Source of the DNA: Micavibrio_B sp964399985
GTDB lineage: Bacteria; Pseudomonadota; Alphaproteobacteria; Micavibrionales; Micavibrionaceae
Direction: 5' to 3'
DNA length: 64,000 nt
NCBI GenBank assembly: GCA_964399985.1
Contig: CAYNRY010000001.1
Span: 1-64,000, forward strand
This document shows, one piece after another, positions 57,589 to 64,000 of this stretch; position 1 is the stretch's first letter, and every line of letters starts with the position of its first letter. The position numbers were made by a program, and so were the translations under genes. The notes beneath the pieces are model-generated. The model made no database searches. It had not been told where the DNA came from and saw only the letters and a list, made by a program, of their open reading frames with translations.

Positions 57589-58422
57589 TTAATTTTTACT
57601 GAAATTTTTGCAGACATTATTCAAAACGCTGCTTTTGTTTAATGTATAGAAATGGATATGATCGACGCCGTTTTTGGCGAGGTCTTCCACCTGCGCCGAT
57701 AGCAAATCCTCGGCCAGATTGTCGGATATCTCGCCCGCGAATTTTTCATGCAGGAATTGCGGCACGCTGGCTTGGCATTTACCGGCGAATTCGCAAACCT
57801 TTTGAAAATCGCGGATCGGCAAAAGGCCGGGCACAATCGGCGTCGTAATTCCCGCTTTTTGCGCCGCCTCGACAAAACGGTAATAGAGATCGTTATCGAA
57901 GAAAAGCTGGGTGATCGCTCGCGCGGCACCGGCATCGCATTTTTTCTTCAGCGCGATCAAATCGGCCTGCATATCCGGCGCGTCGGGATGTTTTTCCGGA
58001 TAGGCGCCGACCGATATATCGAAAGGATGGCGTTTCATCAGCGCTTCGACGAAATCGGAGGTGAACTGGTAATATTCGGCATCGGGGTCGAGCGGCCAGA
58101 CAAGATTGGTCGGCATGTCTCCGCGCAAAGCGACAAGGTGGCGTATGCCTTGGTTCCAGAGGAGATCGGTATAATGATCCAGTTCGTCCTTGGTATGGGA
58201 GATATAGGTCAAATGGCTGCCGAAGGGGATGCCCTGTGCTGTGCGTTGTAAATTTTTCAGGGTCTGGAGCGTGGTATCGCGCGAGCCGCCGCCGGTACCG
58301 AAGGTTACGGTCATAAATTTCGGGGAAAACCGCGAAAGCTCATGGGCGCTGCTTAACAGCTCCTGCGCCGATTTCTCTGATTTCGGAGGGAAAAACTCAA
58401 AACTATAGGTAAGATCAGTCAT
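57589..58422 (-). CDS. metF: 5,10-methylenetetrahydrofolate reductase
   Basis: Protein of 277 aa with the TIM-barrel MTHFR signatures: YSFEFFPPKSEKS, VTFGTGGGSRDTT, ALRGDMP and GARAITQLFFDND. Uses FAD and NADH to make the 5-methyl-THF consumed by MetE. Preceded by a SAM-II type riboswitch; 13 bases separate its stop from metE, so both are read in one transcript. Confidence 0.96.
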   Translation of the reverse strand: MTDLTYSFEFFPPKSEKSAQELLSSAHELSRFSPKFMTVTFGTGGGSRDTTLQTLKNLQRTAQGIPFGSHLTYISHTKDELDHYTDLLWNQGIRHLVALRGDMPTNLVWPLDPDAEYYQFTSDFVEALMKRHPFDISVGAYPEKHPDAPDMQADLIALKKKCDAGAARAITQLFFDNDLYYRFVEAAQKAGITTPIVPGLLPIRDFQKVCEFAGKCQASVPQFLHEKFAGEISDNLAEDLLSAQVEDLAKNGVDHIHFYTLNKSSVLNNVCKNFSKN

Positions 58423-58430
58423 TTAATGTC

Positions 58431-58459
58431 CTGCTGTTCGGTTAGGGACACCACAGCAG
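58431..58459 (-). promoter_or_regulatory. Hairpin that can cover the metF ribosome-binding site
   Basis: On the minus strand CTGCTG (at 58459-58454) pairs with CAGCAG (58436-58431), the latter joining CAGGA just ahead of the metF ATG. It is placed where a translation-control expression platform would sit. Confidence 0.5.
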
Positions 58460-58484
58460 TTCGGTTGAAAGAACCGGGCCGCAG

Positions 58485-58532
58485 CCGCTTTAGCTTTTTT
58501 TACGCGGTGCAAGCTGTCCGTCAAATGCCGCG
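58485..58532 (-). promoter_or_regulatory. SAM-II riboswitch upstream of metF-metE
   Basis: Read on the minus strand the segment begins CCGCGGCATTTGACGG, continues AGCTTGCACCGCGTA and ends GCTAAAGCGG. This fits the SAM-II consensus: first stem CGCGG/CCGCG, the ATTTGA strand, the GCTTGCA loop, an A-rich linker and the conserved GCTAAAG pseudoknot strand. SAM-II riboswitches are almost confined to alphaproteobacteria and control methionine genes. The gap of 185 bases before metF contains it. Confidence 0.85.
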
Positions 58533-58607
58533 GTTCCATAGGAACATCAAAAGTATTATTTATTTTATTCCAGCTGTCAAATCTTTAGACGCCACCCATC
58601 CCTGCAT

Positions 58608-59639
58608 TCATTTAATACCGTTATACAGGATTTTGGACGGGTCTGCCTGGGCCCTTAACAACTCGCGCCATGCATACTGGGCGCGGTTTTTAAACGGTTC
58701 GATTTTTATGATGGTAATGACATCGGACGCTTTATCATCAGGTGACGCTACAATATTGAATAAGGCCGTATTGGATATCTTACTTGCCTCATTCAGTTTT
58801 TGCTGATTGAGGGAAAGGCCGGTCACGCTGACTATTTCCTTCAGATTGGACCATTGACCTTCGGCATAGGCCATAGGTCCGATATCAACCGCCGGAGTAA
58901 AAAGTGTGGCTTTGAGTAAATTCCAAGGCTCGTCTTTGCCATTATCTTTTGCGGCAAGGCTTGCAGCGCGAATAGCGCTGACCTCTGCTGTCGCCATCAT
59001 ATCTCCCGATACGCGTCTTAAATCATGACCGATACTTAAGATCTGGCCTTTGCGATAAATAATGGTAACCGGAGCGGATGCCCCCTTGAATATTTTTTGT
59101 ATATCGGCTGGCGTCGAAGCCAGCTTCATTGAGTTCAACCTAATCTTTCGGGAATGGGCTGGGCGTCCCATATCGAGTTTATATGGTTCGTCATCGAATT
59201 CGGCGATTTCTTTAGTATCGCGGTAGGTCGCGCCATAGGTCACGAAGAAATTGCCCGGCAGGATAAGATTTTTGGCAATAAGATAGCGTGCAAGAATTTC
59301 TTCCTTGGCCGTGCAGGCCGGACAGCTTTGGCCGCTGGAAGACAGGATAACCTGAACCGTATTCGGATTGAAAAATTGCAGCTGCTTAATAAGTTCAGCG
59401 ACATTCTCGGGCGAAATAACTTCATTTTCTGCATGGGCGCTGGCCATGCCTTTTGAAAGAACGGCATTGGCAGCTAATCCGCCAATTTCTAAAGTTTTAC
59501 CGAGGGCAGGCTCGTAAATATGAATGGAGGCTCCGAAAGGTCCACCTTGTCCGGCCTTCACGGTTTCGACGGCAAAACGGTCGGTACGGTCTAATAGATT
59601 TCTCAATAATTCTTGCGGTGGGGACTTGCGATGTAACAC
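58608..59639 (-). CDS. Tandem cytidine-deaminase-fold protein, second domain degenerate
   Basis: Protein of 343 aa with two deaminase-like domains. Domain 1 (about 20-140) has the zinc site His69-Ala-Glu71 and Cys106-x2-Cys109 (SGQSCPACTAKEE), as in guanine deaminase and tRNA-type deaminases. Domain 2 (about 180-330) keeps the frame but reads TAE (217-219) in place of HAE and TPAVDIGPMAYAE in place of the PCxxC motif, so its metal site is lost. The fold repeat looks like a duplication with one inactive half. Substrate unknown. Confidence 0.7.
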   Translation of the reverse strand: MLHRKSPPQELLRNLLDRTDRFAVETVKAGQGGPFGASIHIYEPALGKTLEIGGLAANAVLSKGMASAHAENEVISPENVAELIKQLQFFNPNTVQVILSSSGQSCPACTAKEEILARYLIAKNLILPGNFFVTYGATYRDTKEIAEFDDEPYKLDMGRPAHSRKIRLNSMKLASTPADIQKIFKGASAPVTIIYRKGQILSIGHDLRRVSGDMMATAEVSAIRAASLAAKDNGKDEPWNLLKATLFTPAVDIGPMAYAEGQWSNLKEIVSVTGLSLNQQKLNEASKISNTALFNIVASPDDKASDVITIIKIEPFKNRAQYAWRELLRAQADPSKILYNGIK

Positions 59640-59714
59640 TCAGAAATACCTTTTATCTTGCAGTTCAGGGGAGAGCCGCATATTTAAGATAAACAGTCCC
59701 CACAGTCAAGCTTT

Positions 59715-61316
59715 ATGAAAATGATGAACGCAACAGAAAAAAATATTCCCCTTCTTCAAACCGCCGATCACGACAAGATCCTGATCCTCGATTTCGGTTC
59801 GCAAGTGACCCAGCTCATCGCCCGCCGCTTAAGAGAATCCGGCGTTTATTGCGAAATCTGGCCGTATAATCAGGCCGCCGAAGAACGCGTCGCTGCCTTC
59901 GCGCCCAAGGGTATCATTTTATCGGGAAGCCCGTGCAGCGTTTACGCCGAAGGCGCGCCGCACCCGCCGACTTATATTTATGATCTCGGCTTGCCTATTT
60001 TCGGTATCTGCTATGGCCAGCAGGTCATGATGCACCAGCTCGGCGGTAAGGTCGAAGGCTCCGACAGCCGCGAATTCGGACGCGCCTATATTGATGTGGT
60101 GGAGACAAGCGCGATCTCGGAAGGCGTCTGGGCTAAGGGCGCGCATGAACAGGTATGGATGAGCCACGGCGACCGCGTCACCGAAATGGCGCCGGGTTTC
60201 AAGGTTGTCGCCAAATCCGAAGGCGCGCCTTATGCAATTATCTCGAATGAAGAACGCCGTTTCTGGGCGACGCAATTCCACCCCGAAGTCGTGCATACGC
60301 CGCACGGGGCGCAGCTTCTCAAGAACTTCACGCATAATATTTGCGGCTGTAAAGGCGACTGGACCATGGCGGCGTTTCGCGAAGAATCTATCGCTAAAAT
60401 CCGTGCGCAGGTCGGCAAGGGCAAAGTCATTTGCGGCCTCTCCGGCGGCGTTGACTCCTCCGTCACGGCGGTTTTGCTGCATGAAGCGATCGGCGATCAA
60501 CTCACCTGTATCTATGTCGATACCGGCTTGATGCGGGCTGGCGAAAGCGAGCAGGTCGTCAAGATGTTCCGCGATCATTATAATATCCCGCTGATCCATG
60601 ATCAGGCGCAGGAATTGTTCTTGGGCGAACTCGAAGGCGTCTCCGATCCGGAAACCAAACGCAAAACCATCGGCAAACTTTTCATCGATGTCTTCGATAA
60701 ACGCTCGAAAGAAGTCGGCGGCGCGGAGTTTCTGGCGCAGGGCACGCTCTATCCGGACGTGGTGGAATCCGTATCCGTTATCGGCGGTCCGTCGCAAACG
60801 ATTAAATCCCACCACAATGTCGGCGGTCTGCCCGACTATATGAAATTACAACTGGTTGAGCCTCTGCGCGAACTCTTTAAAGATGAAGTGCGCGCGCTTG
60901 GCCGCGAGCTTGGCATGCCCGAAGACTTTATCCGCCGTCATCCTTTTCCGGGTCCGGGTTTGGCTATCCGCCTGCCGGGTGAGATCACCGGCGAAAAGCT
61001 GGAAATCCTGCGCAAGGCCGACACGATCTATTTAGAGGAAATCCGCAACGCCGGATTATATGACGCGATCTGGCAGGCCTTTGCCGTGCTGCTGCCGGTC
61101 AAAACCGTCGGCGTCATGGGCGATGAACGCACCTATGAATTCGTCTGCGCCCTACGCGCCGTCACCTCGACCGATGGTATGACGGCGGATTACTATCACT
61201 TCGACCATGAATTTTTAGGCCGCGTCTCCACCCGCATCATCAACGAAGTCCGCGGCATCAACCGCGTCGTGTATGATATCACCTCAAAACCGCCGGGGAC
61301 GATTGAGTGGGAATAG
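59715..61316 (+). CDS. guaA: GMP synthase (glutamine-hydrolysing)
   Basis: Protein of 533 aa with a class I glutamine amidotransferase domain (Cys at about residue 99 in GICYGQQ; HPEV later) and an ATP-pyrophosphatase domain with LSGGVDSSV. Converts XMP to GMP. The ATG at 59715 follows a short gap after the deaminase-like gene on the other strand. Its stop overlaps the start of the next gene by 10 bases. Confidence 0.98.
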   Translation: MKMMNATEKNIPLLQTADHDKILILDFGSQVTQLIARRLRESGVYCEIWPYNQAAEERVAAFAPKGIILSGSPCSVYAEGAPHPPTYIYDLGLPIFGICYGQQVMMHQLGGKVEGSDSREFGRAYIDVVETSAISEGVWAKGAHEQVWMSHGDRVTEMAPGFKVVAKSEGAPYAIISNEERRFWATQFHPEVVHTPHGAQLLKNFTHNICGCKGDWTMAAFREESIAKIRAQVGKGKVICGLSGGVDSSVTAVLLHEAIGDQLTCIYVDTGLMRAGESEQVVKMFRDHYNIPLIHDQAQELFLGELEGVSDPETKRKTIGKLFIDVFDKRSKEVGGAEFLAQGTLYPDVVESVSVIGGPSQTIKSHHNVGGLPDYMKLQLVEPLRELFKDEVRALGRELGMPEDFIRRHPFPGPGLAIRLPGEITGEKLEILRKADTIYLEEIRNAGLYDAIWQAFAVLLPVKTVGVMGDERTYEFVCALRAVTSTDGMTADYYHFDHEFLGRVSTRIINEVRGINRVVYDITSKPPGTIEWE

Positions 61317-61966
61317 GTAAAAAGCCGAAGGGTAAATTTGAGGAAAAAATAGCACGGTTGATGATGCATAACCTTGCTGAACAATTTTTTCTGGGCGGAG
61401 AAATAGCAACTGAAGGTAAGTCGGAAAAAGAGATATTTGAACAAGTAATAAAAAAAGTCAAAAATCTTTTACGGAGAAAAGTCGAGTTTACACTAACTAC
61501 AGACTACAAAAAAAGTTTGCTTCAAAAAGCTAGAAAAGAGTTTGAATTAAAAAATTTTGAGTTATCTGCTTTATTCTATGCCACTTATTTTGAGCATCAC
61601 ATTAACATGATTATAGTGAATGCATGTAGAAAAAAGAAACTCAATGAGTATGAAGTAACTCAAATACTGAAACAAAACAATTTACCCGCAAAATCTTCTT
61701 GGATTTTAAAAGTGTTATGCGGAAAAAATTTATTGAAAAAGCACGCCGCAACAATCAATGAAATAAGTGAAATTAGGAATGCTTTTATTCATTATAAATG
61801 GCTTCCAGAAAAAGAAGAAAAAGACAAAGAAAACAAAAGAAAAATTGAAAAAGCCGAAAGCGTCGTCAGATATTTAAAAACCTTCGAAAGCAATGTGGTT
61901 TTCTCCAAAGAACGAACACGTATTAAAAAAGCAATATTACAAAGAACTAAGTCTAAAAAGGCTTAG
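61307..61966 (+). CDS. HEPN-like AT-rich protein
   Basis: Protein of 219 aa from a GTG overlapping the guaA stop (an internal ATG at about residue 18 is an alternative). The gene has far lower GC than guaA, with many AAA, TTT and ATT codons, a sign of transfer. The C-terminal part has EIRNAFIH (Arg157 to His162), the R-x4-H motif of HEPN RNases, in an amphipathic helix. The N-terminal half has FSALFYATYFEHHINM. HEPN proteins are often RNases in toxin, abortive-infection or CRISPR systems. No nucleotidyltransferase partner is adjacent. Confidence 0.55.
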   Translation: MGIGKKPKGKFEEKIARLMMHNLAEQFFLGGEIATEGKSEKEIFEQVIKKVKNLLRRKVEFTLTTDYKKSLLQKARKEFELKNFELSALFYATYFEHHINMIIVNACRKKKLNEYEVTQILKQNNLPAKSSWILKVLCGKNLLKKHAATINEISEIRNAFIHYKWLPEKEEKDKENKRKIEKAESVVRYLKTFESNVVFSKERTRIKKAILQRTKSKKA

Positions 61967-61996
61967 TTCTCTAAAATTTTGGCAGTTTAAACCAGT

Positions 61997-62245
61997 ATGC
62001 ATGATTTTAAAGTAATTCTCGGCCTTATTGCCATCGCTATGACTATCTGGGCGCATATCCGTTATTTGCTGACAACGATCAAAGGTGAGAACAGGCCGCA
62101 TATTTTCACATGGATTATCTGGACTTTTCTGACCTTTATCGCTTTTGCGGTTCAGTGGGCAGGAAATGCCGGACCCGGCGCTTGGGGTGCGGGCGTTACA
62201 GGTCTTAATTTGTGTAATCATAACCAACTGCTTTTGCAGGGATGA
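61997..62245 (+). pseudogene. Truncated small membrane protein, probable remnant
   Basis: An 82-aa frame with two hydrophobic segments (about residues 6-24 and 36-54) and HIFTWIIWTFLTFIAF. It resembles the start of roughly 200-aa membrane proteins with PHxxTWxIWT motifs. The frame then breaks near GVTGLNLCN; one base shift would keep hydrophobic residues (ALQVLICVIIT). This suggests a frameshift or truncation. It lies after the AT-rich HEPN-like gene. Not named. Confidence 0.45.
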
Positions 62246-62296
62246 CAGGTTAAGATATTAAATGCCTATATCTCTGATCTATAATCTATAGCCCGG

Positions 62297-63055
62297 CTAA
62301 CTCTTCTGATGTGCCGTGGCGATGGCCGACAAATCTGTTTCAACCTTGATTTTCTTTTCCGCCGCTTCCTTGCGCTCCGAATAGCGGTCAATCAGCGTAT
62401 CGCTATGCGGGCGAAGTAAAATCGTAAAGCGGACCAGCTCTTCCATGACATCGACGATCCTGTCGTAATAGGCGGACGGTTTCATGCGGCCTTGTTCGTC
62501 GAATTCCTCGAAGGCTTTGGCCACGCTCGATTGATTGGGGATGGTAAACATGCGCATCCAGCGGCCTAGAAGCCGCAGCGTATTCACGGCATTGAAAGAT
62601 TGCGAGCCGCCGCTGACCTGCATGACGGCCAGTGTGCGGCCCTGTGTCGGGCGAATGCCGCCCATGCTGAGGGGCAGGTGGTCGATCTGGTTTTTCATGA
62701 CCGCGCTGATCGCGCCATGGCGTTCGGGGCTGCACCAAACCTGTCCTTCGGACCAGATGGATAATTCACGCAGCTCCTGAACAGCGGGATGATCGTCACC
62801 TTTGACCTGATCGGGCAGGGGAAGATCCGAGGGGTCGAAAATACGCGGCTCGGCCCCAAGGAGTTTCAGGATTCTGGCGGCTTCTTCGGTCGCCAGCCTT
62901 GAGAAAGAGCGTTCACGCAGCGATCCGTATAAAAGCAATATGCGCGGAGGGTAGCCAAGCGTGTCGGGGAGGGTTTTGGAGGCAAGATCGCCTAGATAAT
63001 CCTTATTCAGAGCAGGCAAATGGTCGCAATCCGTTAAATTCCGAAGGCGGCTCAT
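62297..63055 (-). CDS. arsH: ArsH-type NADPH-dependent FMN reductase
   Basis: Protein of 252 aa with the ArsH signatures GSLRERSFSR (FMN-binding loop, about 44-53), WCSPERHGAISAVMKNQIDHLP and GGSQSFNAVNTLR. ArsH oxidises trivalent methylarsenicals and reduces azo dyes or quinones. No other ars genes (arsR, arsB, arsC) are visible nearby. Downstream of a lipoprotein gene on the same strand, 2 bases away. Confidence 0.9.
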   Translation of the reverse strand: MSRLRNLTDCDHLPALNKDYLGDLASKTLPDTLGYPPRILLLYGSLRERSFSRLATEEAARILKLLGAEPRIFDPSDLPLPDQVKGDDHPAVQELRELSIWSEGQVWCSPERHGAISAVMKNQIDHLPLSMGGIRPTQGRTLAVMQVSGGSQSFNAVNTLRLLGRWMRMFTIPNQSSVAKAFEEFDEQGRMKPSAYYDRIVDVMEELVRFTILLRPHSDTLIDRYSERKEAAEKKIKVETDLSAIATAHQKS

Positions 63056-63057
63056 AT

Positions 63058-63435
63058 TTAGCTTCTCTTGTTTCTTGGCAGCATGGCGAGAACTTCGTCG
63101 CGCGCATCGTCATTGTCGATTTCGACATAGATTTTCTGACCGCGGATCGGGCGGCTGATCTTTTCGGATGTGACGAAGATGCGACCTGCGTAAATCTCCA
63201 TCTCGGCGCCCTGATTGTTCCGCGTAATGGAAGAGAGCTTACGCTGGCCTTCGCGGTTTAGTTCCACGGCAACGCCGTCATCCATTTCCTGCCATGAGGT
63301 GATATTATCTTCACGAAGCGCGAAGCGAACGACAGGTGTTGTGCGCGGCTCGGGTGTCGATGAACAGGCAGTGATAGACAGGGCGGTGATGGATAAAATT
63401 GAGACGAGAAGAAGAGAGGAGATGATTTTTTTCAT
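63058..63435 (-). CDS. Lipoprotein with SecD P1-head-like domain
   Basis: Protein of 125 aa with a signal and lipobox (SITAC). The mature part has VAVELNREGQRKLSSITRNNQGAE and IFVTSEKISRPIRG, matching the SecD/SecDF first periplasmic head subdomain. It is a stand-alone copy without the membrane domains. A start 40 codons earlier would place a charged stretch before the lipobox, so the ATG at 63435 was chosen. Two bases upstream of arsH. Confidence 0.75.
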   Translation of the reverse strand: MKKIISSLLLVSILSITALSITACSSTPEPRTTPVVRFALREDNITSWQEMDDGVAVELNREGQRKLSSITRNNQGAEMEIYAGRIFVTSEKISRPIRGQKIYVEIDNDDARDEVLAMLPRNKRS

Positions 63436-63671
63436 GGAGAAGTGAATAGCGTGAGTCGCCAAAAAGCCAAAACGAAAAACTGTGGCTCGCTCGCCACAGT
63501 ATGCCGAAAAGTAACGATTCCGTTTTTCGAAAAAGAAATATTGTGTTATTGTCATACTTGCGCTACATACTTGGCGTCAGCGAAAGATGAAAATCTTTTT
63601 CTGTTCTACCTCATCAGGAGGCCGACCGGAATCAAGGGACGCTTCCAAACAACCAAAAACATGATTCACAA

Positions 63672-63705
63672 AAGCCCCGTCAGTCGCAAGATTGGCGGGG
63701 TTTTT
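63672..63705 (+). terminator. Terminator-like hairpin upstream of thrC
   Basis: CCCCGTCA/TTGGCGGGG arms with a GTCGCAAGA loop followed by five T on the + strand. It lies about 65 bases before thrC and could be an attenuator for thrC or the end of a short upstream transcript. The 63436-63769 interval also holds a 25-codon frame starting at about 63586 and half of a GTCAT-type hairpin at 63725. Confidence 0.65.
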
Positions 63706-63724
63706 CGTTGGGGCTGTTCTTTCG

Positions 63725-63749
63725 AGATTCCTGCTTTCGCAGGAATGAC
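63725..63749. repeat. GATTCCTGC hairpin, half of a GTCAT-type element
   Basis: ATTCCTGC and GCAGGAAT round TTTC, ending ATGAC. Similar to one half of the elements at 39757 and 44109, so it may be a degraded copy. Confidence 0.6.
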
Positions 63750-63769
63750 ATATAGGGTAAAAATCAGCT

Positions 63770-64000
63770 ATGAAATATATATCGACACGCGGCTTTAATG
63801 AGCCAAAAACATTCACCGATGTCCTGATGGAAGGCCTTGCGCCCGATGGTGGTCTTTATGTACCGGAAAGCTTCCCGACACTTGATTTTAAAGCGCTAAA
63901 CGGCGCTTCATACATAGATGTTGCCGAAGCCGTCATCGCGCCTTTTATCGATTTCCCGCGCGAAGATTTACGCAAGATTTTGCAAGAAACCTATGCCGAT
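63770..64000 (+). CDS. thrC: Threonine synthase, N-terminal part
   Basis: The first 77 residues of a threonine synthase: start MKYISTRG and the GLAPDGGLYVPESFP motif are characteristic. It converts O-phospho-homoserine to threonine with PLP; the PLP lysine lies outside the window. The gene continues past the window edge. Confidence 0.95.
   Translation, partial: MKYISTRGFNEPKTFTDVLMEGLAPDGGLYVPESFPTLDFKALNGASYIDVAEAVIAPFIDFPREDLRKILQETYAD

Noticed and set aside
57576..57617. Longer N-terminus for MetE
   Set aside because: The MVLALNLGF start matches the family and has a GGAG site; the extension does not.
61307..61966. A complete HEPN-MNT toxin-antitoxin pair
   Set aside because: No nucleotidyltransferase partner gene is adjacent.
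63436..63555. Forty-residue extension of the SecD-head-like lipoprotein
   Set aside because: It would precede the lipobox signal, incompatible with export.
1..64000. CRISPR arrays, tRNA or rRNA genes
   Set aside because: No regular repeat-spacer series or recognisable tRNA or rRNA sequence was seen in reading the window.

Overview
The window is a chromosomal segment of an alphaproteobacterium of moderate GC. The evidence is the short-lid adenylate kinase, the 101-aa zinc-free S14, an ATP12-type F1-ATPase assembly factor (a family shared by alphaproteobacteria and mitochondria), the ribF-ileS-lspA-DUF3035-M16-M16 block, the aroQ-accB-accC-aat block and a SAM-II type riboswitch ahead of metF-metE. 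The genus cannot be fixed from the sequence alone; Micavibrio-like or Rhodospirillales-like lineages are reasonable guesses.

Region 1 (1-14935, all +) is the S10-spc-alpha ribosomal superoperon. It begins with the last codons of tuf and runs rpsJ to rplO, then secY-adk, then rpsM-rpsK-rpoA-rplQ. It is divided by a terminator plus a palindromic repeat between rplO and secY, and by a promoter-bearing, hairpin-rich leader before rpsM. rpmJ and infA are absent from the block.

Region 2 (15020-22892, mostly +) holds a 743-aa PcfJ-like orphan, a DegP/HtrA protease, rarA, crcB, an RluC-type pseudouridine synthase, an AsmA-like protein and ATP12. Several of these overlap by 4 bases. Region 3 (22889-35885, all -) is a long tightly spaced run that reads ribF, ileS, lspA, a DUF3035 lipoprotein, an active/inactive M16 peptidase pair, pgi, a pentapeptide-repeat protein with an unusual 14-15-aa tandem repeat, mutL and a small membrane protein.

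Region 4 (35886-39079) is gene-poor: a 73-base palindrome, a 143-base element closed by a 14-bp stem, a DUF2147 protein, an orphan TolC-family lipoprotein, and a 47-codon gene with its own terminator. Region 5 (39080-46421, -) is envelope and biosynthesis: a BepA-like M48 protease, DsbA-like, PCuAC copper chaperone, a capless HAD protein with a Cys-rich tail, aroQ, accB, two inserted genes, accC and aat.

Region 6 (46490-61316) contains rlmE, a 628-aa orphan, guaB, an Old Yellow Enzyme, an RsmB-like rRNA methyltransferase, an MscS channel, the SAM-II-controlled metF-metE pair, a tandem deaminase-like protein whose second domain has lost its zinc ligands, and guaA. The last stretch carries an AT-rich HEPN-like gene, a probably truncated membrane gene, arsH with a SecD-P1-like lipoprotein, and the start of thrC.

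No tRNA, rRNA, CRISPR array, transposase or prophage module was recognised. The most unusual items are the orphan large proteins, the degenerate tandem deaminase, the HEPN-like insertion, the 47-aa gene and the structured intergenic elements.
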